Source: Gnetum montanum
Lineage: Eukaryota > Streptophyta > Gnetopsida > Gnetales > Gnetaceae
Direction: 5' to 3'
Assembly: GCA_015680685.1 (NCBI GenBank)
Contig: MNCI01000970.1
Span: 663,811 to 727,810 of the forward strand
DNA length: 64,000 nt
The translations under genes and the position numbers were made by a program. Under the pieces are notes generated by a model. It was not told the origin of the DNA and searched no databases. It saw nothing but the letters and a program-made list of their open reading frames with translations. This document shows, piece by piece, positions 1-9,839 of this stretch; within the stretch, counting starts at the first letter, position 1, and every line of letters starts with the position of its first letter.

Positions 1-2185
1 TGCCTTTGGCATGCTTCTGAGGCATAGACATAGGCGCGGAGGCCAAGGGCCTGGGCTTAGGGAAGTCGAGCGTAGAGTTGTCTTTTGCTGCGTTAACTAT
101 CGTGTTCTCCTCCTTACGCCGAGGAGGCGATGACTGATAGTTCTGGCTGGAGGTTTGCCCCTGCGTGAGAGGAGCAGCCTGTGGTTTTGGCGCCCTAATG
201 ATGAAGGGCGCTCTCGGTGTGGGCGCAGCCGGAGCCGCAGCTTGGGTAGTAGCGTGTGACTGAGGCCATACCTGAGAGGGCGCTCGTATGATGAACAGCG
301 GTCGTGAGACCCCAGTCGCTGCCGAAGAAGTAGTAAGCCCCTTTGCTGAGCTGGCGGGCACACGCAAAATGAAGGGTTGTTTTGGCGGCACCTTACGCTC
401 ACCGTCCGTACTTACCACAGTGATTGTATAAGGATCGTAATTTGCGTTTAACGGATCCTTATATACATGCAATGTTTGGTTTTCTGGACGCGTAGGGTTA
501 CTGCTGTCTAGTTTGAGATGACCTTCGTCGATCATACGTTGAATATCGTCCTTCAACGCCCAATAGTAATCCGTGTCGTGACCACACATCTGGTGGTAGT
601 CACAGAAACGATCCAGCCTGAAAGATCTCGGAACTGCCAGTTCGTTAGGCAGAGCTAAAGAGGGGTCCTTCAGCAATTCACAGTGACGCCTGTGACGCTT
701 CAGGGCCTCCTCGGACACCTTCTTAGTTTGAATGTGTCCTGCCGCTAACAGTTGTTTTAGCAGTTCAGAATGTTTCACGGGTAAAGCCGCGTATTTTGAA
801 CGATCTTTACGCTTAAAATTCGGCTTCGACTGGGGGGCCTGTTCAGGGGCAGCCATGGCCTGGCTGGTGCCGGCATTAGCCGTGGCATCAGGCGGTGCTG
901 TTGCTGGAGCTTTCTTGCTCTTATTCTTCGCATTCTCAGTCAGCGCAGCTACAGTAGTTGTCGCTGCCTTGCCCTTGTCCTTGGCTTTGTTATGCGTGTT
1001 CTTGTAAGCGATATATGCCGGGTCTTTGCTGGCCTCCGCAGCATCTTGGATGCCCCGGACCTGGGCGAAGGCCTGACGTATGTCGCCAGGGGAAAGGTAA
1101 TACAGCTTAGACTTAATAAAGTCGTTGACTGCTCCCTTGAATATAGCCAATAGATGGGAGTCCGCGATCGGGTCGCGGATCTCATTCAAGGTAGCATTCC
1201 AACGCTGTATGAACTTTTGGACTGGCTCGAGCGGGTCTTGTTTCACCCCCATAAGCTGTTCCAACGTGACTTCCGGCTTCATGTTGTATTTGAATCGGGT
1301 CACAAATTGAGTCAGCAGCTCTTCCAAGGTTGCAATGGAAGAGCGTGGGAGAGCTCTATACCAGTCTAAAGCCTTCCCTGTTAGCGACATCGCGAAGACT
1401 CGGACTAAAGTATGCGGCCACTGTTGCAACAACAAAGATTCGGACCTAAAGGTGGCCAGATGGGTGTTGGGATCCCCCTCCCCATTATACTTGGTAAAAT
1501 GTGGGAGGGACATCCCTGGAGGCAACGACAGCATGGGGACCGCTGGATTGATCGGATCATCCTGATAGAAATCCATGATCTGAATGGTATCAGACCCAGC
1601 GGTCTTGAGGCGTCGCACCTCCTCGGTAAGCGTCTGGATAAGCTGGAACGCTTGATCTAGACCTGTTAAGGGAGGTGTTTGTGCAGCAGGGACAGGAGCA
1701 GGAGGTTGGAGTGGAAGGGCGGCTCTAGGAAACTGAAATGCAGGAGGTGGTTGGCTAACCGCTGGTGGAGCAGGGATTCCTGCAAGTTGGGGAGCCTGCG
1801 AAGGCCTCCATCCACCGGTCTGAGACGAGAAGTTAACTCCCGCCTGCTGCGCAGGATAATGGTAAGTATATCGAGGAAGCACCTGCGAAAATTGTGCCGC
1901 AGGTGTAACCGAAGGCTGTGCATCGTAAACCGTAGGTGGGTATTGTTGCGCAGCCGGATCGGTCCACTGACTTGCTGCAGGGTATTGAACAAAGGTTTGC
2001 TGTGGTACGGTTACAGCATGTTGCTGAGTCGGCGGGGGCAGAAACCTGTGCGCTGAGCGGGTTGTCGGTACAGTGTGAGCCTGTACCGGAGGGATGAACT
2101 GAGGCGCGGTGGTCGCTGGGATCACCGCCGGGATGCCGAGTGCGTGGTGGGACGGACCCACCCCTGCGTCATGGCGCAGTTGTTG
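1..2185 (-). CDS. E0 Gag, main part (retrotransposon gag domain, zinc-knuckle-like region)
   Basis: An uninterrupted minus-strand frame of over 700 codons is open at the window edge, so its stop is not seen. It first encodes a Pro/Gln-rich stretch. Then comes a capsid-like retrotransposon gag domain with HFTKYNGEGDPNTHLATF near 1480, GKALDWYRALPRSS near 1370, and FVTRFKYNMKPEVTLEQL near 1270. A Lys-rich, Ala-rich linker follows (about 800-980), and a Cys/His segment FCDYHQMCGHDTDYYWALK near 560 resembles the CxxH..GH zinc knuckle of Tat Gag proteins, with the last Cys replaced by Tyr. The C-terminal part is Pro/Ala-rich with two similar PFIIRAP-type motifs (about 210-310). Gag would form the virus-like particle in the cytoplasm. 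Absence of stops and retained CpG indicate a recent or still competent copy. Confidence 0.85.
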
Positions 2186-2732
2186 TGTTTGCCACCCAGA
2201 CGGCTGCGCCCGAGAAGCCAGAAAGTTGTGCCTGCGCGGTTGCAGCTGGGTTAAGAGAGGCTGCCTCTTCGTCAAAAGGAAACAACGGATCTTCTTGCGT
2301 GTGGAGCGGTAGAGTATGGAACGAATGTTCCGACATGTCCGCGAATTTGTCCTCTGCCTCTTCCTCACGCTGGGGTTCCGCCACAGGTTGTGAAGCCTGG
2401 CCTCTGGCCATGACCAACTGTGCCATAATTTCATGTTGGTGCTCGGTCAAGGGGATTATGTCATAAGCCGTTGGCTTGAAATCATGACCCCCTCGATGGA
2501 GTGCTTCAAAGTTTCGCTTTGCCTCCCGCTCGGCTCGGCTAAGAGCCAGCCTCGCCTGGATCTTAACACATATAAAATTGTATTCTTCAGGGGTTATGGC
2601 CGGAAAAATAGGCTCTTTCCCCTGAAGCCTCAATGATCGACGCAATGGTCCCTGAGGTCCCATCGCACCAGGAGCTGGTCCTATGGAAACCGTAGGATTC
2701 ACAGGCGTAACACCCAGATCGAGGGTAACCAT
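2169..2732 (-). CDS. E0 Gag, N-terminal part
   Basis: This 187-codon frame starts with ATG at 2732, the first start after the leader. It encodes a charged, proline-rich N-terminus with the segment PEEYNFICVKIQ (about residues 48-59), matched by EQYNFVCTKLQ in the decayed E1 copy near 12020. The frame ends at TGA near 2169, but the next frame is open without a stop from about 2330 to the window start and continues the Gag. The simplest reading is a single-base indel between about 2170 and 2330. A programmed frameshift cannot be excluded from this copy alone. Confidence 0.75.
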   Translation of the reverse strand: MVTLDLGVTPVNPTVSIGPAPGAMGPQGPLRRSLRLQGKEPIFPAITPEEYNFICVKIQARLALSRAEREAKRNFEALHRGGHDFKPTAYDIIPLTEHQHEIMAQLVMARGQASQPVAEPQREEEAEDKFADMSEHSFHTLPLHTQEDPLFPFDEEAASLNPAATAQAQLSGFSGAAVWVANTTTAP

Positions 2733-2983
2733 GGCGGTTGTGTTTGAGTGAAAAGAATCTATTGATCAATGAAGTGAAAAGTGACTGATAATCGGATCTA
2801 AAAGCGAATGGCTGGCAACAAACGTACAAAAGGCTTTCTACCCTGTAGGATTTCAAAGAAATCGTCCTTGCGACCGATCTATACCACGCGATTAGCCATA
2901 GACTTCCCTAGAGGTATCACGTCTATGGTTTAGGGTATGGATCTCTAACAGGGTTACCCAAAATATTTGGATCGGAGCCTGAA

Positions 2984-3002
2984 GGCCCTCCTTCTAGCAC
3001 CA
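2984..3002 (-). other. E0 primer-binding site
   Basis: On the minus strand the sequence TGGTGCTAGAAGGAGGGCC begins a few bases inside the LTR end, the place of a tRNA primer site (complement of tRNA ...CCA-3'). The same 19 bases occur at the same place in E1 (11411-11429). I could not assign the tRNA. Confidence 0.7.
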
Positions 3003-3008
3003 GAAAAC

Positions 3009-3135
3009 CGTAACGACAGAAAATGTCGGCAGCTGGAAATACCGACCGATATTCCGGCGTACACAGTTTTANCGTAATGACAGAAAATGTCGGCAGCTGG
3101 AAATACCGACCGATATTCCGGCGTACACAGTTTTA
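3009..3135. other. 63-bp direct duplication flanking a single N
   Basis: Bases 3009-3071 and 3073-3135 are identical except one C/T difference (3014 versus 3078), with one N at 3072. The duplication starts exactly at the LTR edge. The pattern fits a contig join that failed to merge overlapping ends, perhaps from the two LTRs, rather than a biological repeat. Confidence 0.75.
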
Positions 3136-3784
3136 GCCACGGATCCGCGCGAGGGCTATGCTGGAAAAACGAATCCGCGGCGCCCTGAACGGTCTTGTCG
3201 ATCAGACAGGGACTTACGGGTCAGTAAAACAACGTAAAGCGCGTAAAAGAAAGCGATCTGATTCGAGGGGCCGTAAAACAAAGGGAAAGCGATGTGATCG
3301 GATTGCGACGGCGATAATGCTAAACACGATGAAAAGAGGCTGGCAAAAGAGAAACACGTAGCTTCAAGATCTGCGCTTTGACTTACAAATGTATATTTCG
3401 TGTGAGAAATTACACTGGGGAATCCCCGATTACAGGATGTGAAACAAGCACAAAACAACAAGCAAAATGGTCTGAACAGAAGTTCGATCTACCTCGTGGG
3501 CTAAGCTGAGATGCAAGGCGGGCCAAGCTTCGACGTCTACCGATCAACTGTATCTGATCGATAAAGTCTCTTCAGCAGAAAGATTGCTCCTGTCACCGGT
3601 GCTCAAATCTGTACTCTGCTTCGGCTGTAAGGTGATGATGTCCACGATTGCCAAAGCACTGTTCTCTGTATTTCTGCTCCAAAGTACTAAGTGCTCTGGT
3701 GCTCAGAAATATGCTTTTTGCTTCTCTGAGTTTCTTATAAACCCGAATTTTTGCCAACCTCTTGTATTTTTGGTCAACTGAGGC

Positions 3785-3791
3785 ATTTATA
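3785..3791 (-). promoter_or_regulatory. E0 LTR TATA box
   Basis: CCTATAAATGCC on the minus strand, downstream (in transcription direction) of the palindrome array. The position matches the TATAAATA of the other LTRs. Confidence 0.65.
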
Positions 3792-3886
3792 GGCCGCGAC
3801 GCTTCCTGGAAAGGCGCAACCCTGATGATGTGGGTCCTGGATATTGCGGGCCTTGCTGGCATGATCTTTTAATTCAGACTGTGACT

Positions 3887-3918
3887 ACGCACAACACGCT
3901 TGTTTGCGTGTTGTGCGT
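3887..3918. repeat. Perfect 13-bp inverted repeat in the E0 U3
   Basis: ACGCACAACACGC (3887-3899) and its exact reverse complement (3906-3918) flank a 6-base spacer. It lies just upstream of the TATA box on the minus strand and is part of the larger palindrome-rich U3. Confidence 0.85.
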
Positions 3919-4033
3919 GTAAGAAATAGGCACATGCTGAGCGTGCTTTAATTGTTTTCAGGCTGTATCACTCATTCGCATTGCATTGCGTGTATGAGCG
4001 TACTGATGTAAAAACAATGAGCTCAAGATCGTT

Positions 4034-4212
4034 TTACGCTCACCACGCAGCTGTGCGTGGCAAAGCGTAAATGTAACGTACGCTCACTACGCAGCTGCAC
4101 GTGGTGAAGCGTAAACACAGTATAACTTACGTTCACTACGCAACTGCGCGTGATGAAGCGTAAATAATGCGTAACTTACGCTTACCACGCAGCTGCGCGT
4201 GATGAAGCGTAA
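4034..4212. repeat. Array of four 37-bp near-palindromes in the E0 U3
   Basis: Four copies lie at 4034-4070, 4078-4114, 4127-4163 and 4176-4212, with a period of 44-49 bases. Each begins TTACGCT (copy 2 GTACGCT, copy 3 TTACGTT), has a CGCAGCTGCG-like centre and ends AAGCGTAA, so each is almost its own reverse complement. Degenerate GCGTAA/TTACGC pieces continue to about 4400. Similar short-palindrome clusters occur upstream of the TATA box in every other LTR of this window. Confidence 0.9.
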
Positions 4213-4481
4213 CGAGCGTGCAACTTGAATTATGACCCACGCACTGGTACGCACCGCCGCGTAACGAGCGTAAAGGCCATGTATTTATGCGCCGCAAGCA
4301 AAAAATGCCAATCTGTCGTGCCTCTCTGGATTCTGCCTTCAACTGTCTTGGAGCTTATTACCCTCATTACGCTGCCGTGCGTGATAGAGCGTAAACTTGT
4401 CCTTGAACAAATTTGAGGCGCGTTCTCGCTTGAATTACGAATCTTCGCCTGAGGCCGACTCGTAATTTTCACGGTGTTTCA

Positions 4482-5124
4482 GCAACCACATCTAGAATGA
4501 CATTCAGGAGTGTTGAATCTTTTTGGTGAAGCCAATCAAGTATAGGATTTAGGAGGGCTCTCATGTTTAAGGATTTTGTAGAAGGACTAAAATCTAGTTT
4601 GAAGATGAGAGGGGTTCATCTTCAAACACAAACATCATGACTTTGATAAATTTTGGCTAGAAGTGATCGTCAAGAAGAAGCAGGAATGAGGTTGAAACAC
4701 CTAACCAACGGGCAAGAATGATATCCTCAAGTACGAAGTTGTTGAAAAGGTTGACACAAAATTTGCTAAAGGTTGCCAAGGCAAGATTCCTTGATGAGGT
4801 AATGTTTGACTTTCACAATAATGAATGCTTTCTTCCAATGAAATGGATGGTAGGAGGAGAAAGGGATGTATTGGTATGCATTTAGGGCTTTTGAAAACAC
4901 TTAATGGATAAAATACCAGTGTTAGCAAAGTAAGGATTATTAAAGAAAGTAACATCGAGGATATGTGCTATGGAGTTAGAAATGGTAGGGGTAATATTGA
5001 TGGATGGATAAACATTGCCATACCGTGTGAGTAAAAGGGAAAGGAAATCTTCAGGACCACTCTAAATGCCAAAAGAATCATCAATGAATCTTTTGAAATA
5101 CAAAAGATTTTAAGAGTTTGGAGT
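4482..5124 (-). pseudogene. Inverted 3' fragment of a Penelope-like element (RT C-terminal part)
   Basis: This segment is the diverged reverse complement of about 8090-8735 in the plus-strand PLE copy. It contains the inverted counterparts of the FIDD..F segment (about 5075-5100), the LDVTFF segment (about 4940-4960) and the SPFTKS-like C-terminal region (about 4560-4600). It has many stops and frameshifts. It abuts the 5' end of the plus-strand copy head to head, an arrangement often seen for Penelope elements. Its other end is cut by E0 at 4481/4482. Confidence 0.75.
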
Positions 5125-6950
5125 TAACAACCTTTTGCTTTCTATCATCCAACTCTTGCTACTTCTCAACAAGACTTAACTATAGATCCATCTGCTAGCT
5201 CCTCATGGAAACAATCACATCCCATGGAATCTTCATTGAAATATAACATGAATCTTGCATTAGATCCATGTCTTGTAAACTGCCTAGCGCACAATGATCC
5301 ATTTTGTTCCACAAAAGCATTTCTTGATGCTTCTTTTAGAACCAAATGCAAAATAGATGAGCTTCACAACAATTTTTTGCAATGCTAGCAACAAATTTTA
5401 GAAGTCAAATCCCAATCTTTTACTCTTTGGCAACAACTCAATGATGCTTTATTTTCTATTCTTGCTTTTGATGATTCCTTTCAATTCTTGAAGTCTTACT
5501 TGAAATGTTCAACATTGCAACTAAAGGTTTTCACAAACACCTTTATGATGATGATTGTTCGTGTTGTAACAAGGAATGAATTGAGAAACTTCATATTGAA
5601 AAATTGTTGGTTCATAGTTTGTGAATTTCTTTTTAGGTTTGAAAGCTTCTTCTTTGGAAGGAGAGTCCATTTTCCAATAAGAATTTTCTATGCTTCAATA
5701 AGAGCACAATCTAAAGCTCCAAGAAGCCTACCTTCATGCTGAAATTACCTCTATAGAAGCCTACCACAAAAGGGTAGAGTCTTTTACACATGACGTAGTG
5801 CAAAAATTGGTTGAATGCATTTCGAGCATTCAACAACTAGCCCCCTTTCAAAACATCCTTTTGCAGTCATGTACAAAGAAGTTAAAGGAAGTTTTCATTA
5901 ATGAATAGCTTCAATTTGATATTCTCTTTGAAGCTTAGAGGAAAGTAAAGGAGCAACGGAAGAATGTAGCATTCATTGCCAAAATTGAAGTAGACTGTCT
6001 TAATCCCTTATTTATGGTGAAAGATATTTGTAAAGAAACTATGTAATTAAGAATGGGATGCCATGTTTGAGAAATTTGATGAGTGGTTGAAAGACTATAG
6101 TGCTATCCCTACCAACGTTTCTTTACACAAAAACACATGGTAGAATTCTAGTCCTTGGCCAAAACACGATGCTCCTTCCTAGAGGCAAAACTGTAGGGCT
6201 ACGTAGCATCATTTTTCATAGTCCTCATTAGGAATGGATCCCAAACTATAACAACCTTTTCCCTCATAGTAGTAGCCACAAAGAAACTAATAACAATTGT
6301 AACAAAACCTATAGCACCAACAACTAAACCCTCAACATCTACCATGGCATGATGCACATCATCAAACATCAAACACTTAGTTGTACAAGGCTCATAATAG
6401 AGGTTCCTCACAATAGGAAAATCATGGTGGTCAAAGTTATGATGGTCAATTTAGAAACTCTGGTGGCCAACAAAGAAATTGTGGTGGTTAATAGGGTTTT
6501 GGTGGTTTGTTGGGGAATCACAATGGTCTACAACATCTATGGTTAGGAGAGGCACAATGCACAACACAACAATGGATCATGCCCTTTAAAATCCATGCAC
6601 CCAGCTTACACTCCTTCACCATGGGTTGGGTCCTAAACTAAATCTCCCCAAATTCACTCACCCCAAGCTACTATGTTTGTGCCTTTCCAATTTCTTGCAA
6701 TGACTTGCATACCTCCTGCCTCTAGGTAATATACTTTGGTCTCTGTCTTTGGCCACCCTCTACTAGTTTTTAGCTCTGTGGCATTTGCACCATTGCTCAA
6801 ACCAGCCACCTATAGGATTTTGCATTGCACACCTAGAGATCCCTACCATACTCAAGTTTAATCTTCTAGTTTCCTACCATCAACTAAAACTCTTACGCAT
6901 GTTTTCTCTTTGCGCATGAATTTGCTCACAAAATTGAAAGCCACATTTAC
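5125..6950 (+). pseudogene. PLE-1 5' coding relic, function not recognised
   Basis: Several frames carry protein-like stretches broken by stops. One stretch at about 5710-5910 looks coiled-coil-like (AEITSIEAYHKRVESF, then HDVVQKLVECISSIQQL). A Gly/Gln/Asn-rich stretch lies around 6420-6560. The end of the region (about 6660-6850) is conserved in the second PLE copy, at 9655-9742 and 42490-42600. It might be the N-terminal part of the PLE protein or a separate first frame. I see no catalytic motif, and decay prevents a firm assignment. Confidence 0.4.
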
Positions 6951-6999
6951 AATTTTGCAATTTATAATTTTTCATTGTGCACCCTCTCCATGGATAAAA

Positions 7000-8810
7000 T
7001 TAAAGTTCTGGGCTATGACTTAAAATTTATCCCTCACCCCCTCCCCATGGATCACACCTCAATTCTTAAAGAATTTGCCACTTTTTCTAGGCTTCTTCAC
7101 ATGTATAATTTCTTTAAAAATAAACTTGAAGACATTCTTTTCTTCACTATTTATTATAGCAACTCAGATTGCTAAAATGAAACTTTGCTAACTTCACTGT
7201 TCTCGCAATTGTAATCCACTAGCAAGTAGCTTCAATCTTGAGCTTGAGATCTACATTCACAATTGTCTTTCTTCCCTTAAAGCTGCACTCTTCTCCATAG
7301 ATTTTATCAGTCGACCTCCTCTTCCTTGATGCCTTCTTGGAGCACTTTGCAAACTCTAAAAAGATACAAATATTGTTATTCAGCTTGCAGATAAAAATCT
7401 TGGTATTTGTGTCTTGGATTCCTCTTGGTATCTTCAAGAAGCCATCAGGAAATTATGTGATTTAGACATTTACCTTCGTGTGGATATTATTTTATGGGAA
7501 GCTCTTCGTCATCGGTTGTTCTCTATTGTCAACTAATATTCTTAGGTTTTCTTAAATTTAAGGATTCCCTTCTCAAATGAAAGGCCTTCAAACCTTCCAA
7601 TTTTTATCTAATCTCTATAATCTACAAACTTGTAATGGTTGGCTAGCTAATATGATCTTACTCGAGTTATGTTCTTGAACCCACCTCCTGCCTACTCTAT
7701 TACTTGCTATTCCCCATTTTATGTTCTTAACCATACCATCTTCAGGATTCCTCTGTCTTGATCCATGATTTACACAGAAGAGTTCTACCTCTTAATGTAC
7801 TTCTTTTTACGTTTAATGGAGAATTTCTTTACCCTAGCATTCCCATTGATCATGGCTTTACTACTCTCAAGGATATGGTTGAATCATAATTTTCTACTAA
7901 CCCTTTGCCTCTACAAAATCTTTACAGCAATACCATTTTGGAGTTTGCTTCTTTGGTTCTCCAAGAACATTTCTTGGAATTCAATGGAGTTCATTACAAA
8001 AAAATCAGAGGCACCACAATTGAGAAGTAATTTCACCATCGTCTACGCTTCTCTTTTTTATGTCATCTTGAAAAACAAATTTTCTCTACTTTAAACTCTC
8101 AATTTTTTTTGTATTTCAAAATATTCATTGATGATACTTTTGACATTTGTAGTGGTCTTGAAGAGTCACTTTCCCTTCTTCTTATATGGTATGGTAATGT
8201 TTATCTATCCATCAACATTACCCCTACCATTCTTGATTTCATAGCACATATCCTCAATGTTACTTTCTTCAAGGGTATTTACTTTGCTAACACTATTATT
8301 TTATTTACTAAGTGTTTTTAAAAACCCTTGAATGCCTACTAGTACATCCCTTTCTCCTCTTGTTATCCATTGCATTAGAAAAAAGCATTCTATGGCAAGA
8401 AGGAGTTCATTCATTTTCATTAGAGAATCTTGTTTTTGCGATCTTTAGTAGATTTGATATCAACTTTTTCAATGACTTCATGTTTGAGAGTATCCTTCTT
8501 GCCTGTTGGTTAGATGTTTCAACTTTGTTCCTGCTTCTTCTTAGTGATCGCTTTAGGCTAGACTTCACCAAAGTCATGATATTCATGGTAGGAGATGGAC
8601 CCCTCTCGTCTTCAACCTGGATTTTAGTCATTCTACTAAATCCTTAAACATGAGGGCCCTCATAAACCCTATACTTGATTTGCTTCATCAAAAAGATCTG
8701 ACACTCTAAAACATAATTCTAGATGTGGTTGTCTGTTAGCAAAGTCCTAGAAAGCTATGTTCTTTTCTCGTTAGAAATAGATTAAAGTGCTTTGTACCAC
8801 CCCCACTTCA
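7000..8810 (+). pseudogene. PLE-1 reverse transcriptase (Penelope type), degraded
   Basis: Penelope RT landmarks appear in order although the frame is broken. QLADKNLGICVLD lies near 7380. A palm segment near 7810-7880 reads FLYPSIPIDHG, equivalent to DVESLYVSIPTDHG in copy 2. Near 8000, FNGVHY followed by a changed GTxxGS region can be read. The catalytic FIDDTFDI (xxDD box) is at about 8124-8147, NVTFFKG near 8260, and a C-terminal LLIRNRLK-like end near 8760-8795. The family uses target-primed reverse transcription and was reported in conifers as Dryad. Multiple stops make this copy dead. Confidence 0.75.
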
Positions 8811-9140
8811 AGCAGAATAAGTGGGGCTTGCTTAAAATTATTTTTCCACTAAAATTAAAATTGGTAAAGCTGGGACTCTATAAATCTAGGCACTTGTGCT
8901 CATGGCATTTCACAGCTTAGCTCAAAACATACTGATGAGTGGTGAGATTCCCCAAAAAAATTTTATGTTGTAGCTTTGCTTTGTTTCATGTCCATTTGAG
9001 CTTTTTCAATTTGTTTTTTCTTTGCTCTCTTCTATTTTCCATTTCTATTTTATTGTTGGTTGCATGAGATCCCATCAAAATTTTTAATCTAATTCTAAAA
9101 TTTTTAATCTAACCCAAAATTTTTTTAATATAGCCCTAAA

Positions 9141-9654
9141 ATTTTTTGATGACTTTGTGCTTGAGGGTATCCTTCTCACCTACTGGTTAGGTGTTTCAAC
9201 CTTGTTCCTGCTTCTTCCTGTTGATCGCTTCTAGTTAGACTTCACCAAAGTTATGATGTGTGATAGGAGATAAACCCCTCTTATCTTTAAACTCAATTTT
9301 AGTTTTTTTTACTAAATCCTTAAACATGAGGGCCCTCCTAAACCTAAACCCTAAATCCTATACTTGATTGACTTTGCTAAAAAGATTTGATACTCCTGAA
9401 CATTATTCAAGATGTGGTTGCTTGTTGGCGAAATTTTAGAAAGTTGCATTCTCTTCTCATTAGAAATAGATTGAAGTGCTCTATTCCACCCCCACTTGGA
9501 CCAAAAAAAGTGGGGCCCAATTAAAATTATTTTTCCACTCAAAATTTAAATTATTTTCTCTTTGAAAATTAAAATTAAAATTAAAATTATTTTCCTAGTG
9601 AAAATTAAAATTATTTTTCTGCTTAAAATTAAAATTATTTTCCTCATGCTTAGA
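9141..9654 (+). pseudogene. PLE tandem 3' fragment with expanded AAAATTA tail
   Basis: Bases about 9150-9550 repeat the C-terminal RT region of PLE-1 (about 8465-8870): the GVSTLFLLL segment, the KSLNMRALL segment and the final basic region recur with further decay. The tail (9530-9640) is an expanded run of AAAATTA units. The fragment lies tandemly between PLE-1 and the 5' piece of PLE-2. Confidence 0.7.
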
Positions 9655-9742
9655 CTTTCATGCCTTTCCACTTTTCTGTGACAACGACATCCATACCTCC
9701 TACCTCTAGGCAATTTGCATTGGTCTTTATCCTTAGGCACCC
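9655..9742 (+). pseudogene. PLE-2, 5' piece (interrupted by E1)
   Basis: These bases align with 6660-6750 of PLE-1 (the CATACCTCC...CCTCTAGG segment). The alignment resumes at 42490, after E1 and its target duplication. The last five bases (9738-9742, CACCC) are the duplicated target. Confidence 0.75.
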
Positions 9743-9839
9743 TAAAACACCACCAAATTCGGGCTCTCAAGTCTCAACTGTAGGTTTGGCTAAGTGTTAA
9801 AACTTGGTAAATTTTGTTTACTATGCTCCCATTGCTAGG

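Larger units (their letters stand above)
1..4481 (-). mobile_element. E0: 5' part of a Tat/Ogre-like Ty3/gypsy LTR retrotransposon
   Basis: Read on the minus strand, the order is LTR (4481 to 3009), a primer-binding site, a leader of about 250 bases, and a Gag frame that runs off the window start. Protease, RT and integrase must lie outside the window. The Gag is clearly homologous to that of E1 (11885-14103), the LTR starts with the same TGAAACACC, and the PBS is identical, so E0 and E1 are members of one family. E0 keeps many CpG sites and has almost no internal stops, so it is much younger than E1. It sits inside an inverted Penelope-like fragment that starts at 4482. The candidate target duplication is GCAAC (4482-4486); its partner is outside the window. 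Confidence 0.85.
3009..4481 (-). repeat. E0 5' LTR
   Basis: On the minus strand it begins TGAAACACC at 4481 and ends at 3009 next to the leader GTTTTCTGGTGC, matching the E1 LTR/leader junction. The 3' end reads TTACG rather than the usual CA. A TATAAAT box lies at 3785-3791 (complement), and a palindrome array lies upstream of it at about 3887-4212. The last 63 bases are present twice around an N (3009-3135), so the true length is probably about 1.41 kb. No second LTR is in the window. Confidence 0.8.
5125..9140 (+). mobile_element. Penelope-like element, long degraded copy (PLE-1)
   Basis: The copy contains a 5' coding-like region (5125-6950), a reverse transcriptase region (about 7000-8810) and an AT-rich 3' tail with AAAATTA motifs and poly-A/poly-T runs (8820-9140). 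The second copy (9655-9742 plus 42490-44890) aligns along its last two thirds, so the boundaries are supported by copy comparison. No GIY-YIG endonuclease motif could be seen after the RT. I found no LTRs belonging to it, consistent with a Penelope-type rather than an LTR element. Confidence 0.75.

Noticed and set aside
732-1660. Plus-strand open stretches in the first 2.5 kb (for example 732-1007, 1412-1660, 1679-2056)
   Set aside because: They are shadows of the long minus-strand Gag frame, which has clear homology to E1 Gag.
8925-8965. CTGATGA followed by a short stem, like the core of a hammerhead ribozyme (also TTGATGA with GGGG/CCCC at about 44658-44685), at the PLE 3' end
   Set aside because: Penelope elements can carry hammerheads, but the obligatory GAAA after stem II is missing in both copies and I could not find matching stems I and III.
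9335-9365. Telomere-like CCTAAACCTAAACCCTAAATCC in the PLE tandem fragment
   Set aside because: It lies within the RT C-terminal coding region, where PLE-1 and PLE-2 have related CTAAACCC text. A small local expansion is enough; it is not a telomere array.
8840-9645. Repeated AAAATTA blocks as possible CRISPR-like or satellite array
   Set aside because: Units are very short and simple without regular spacers; they are an AT-rich tail of PLE copies.
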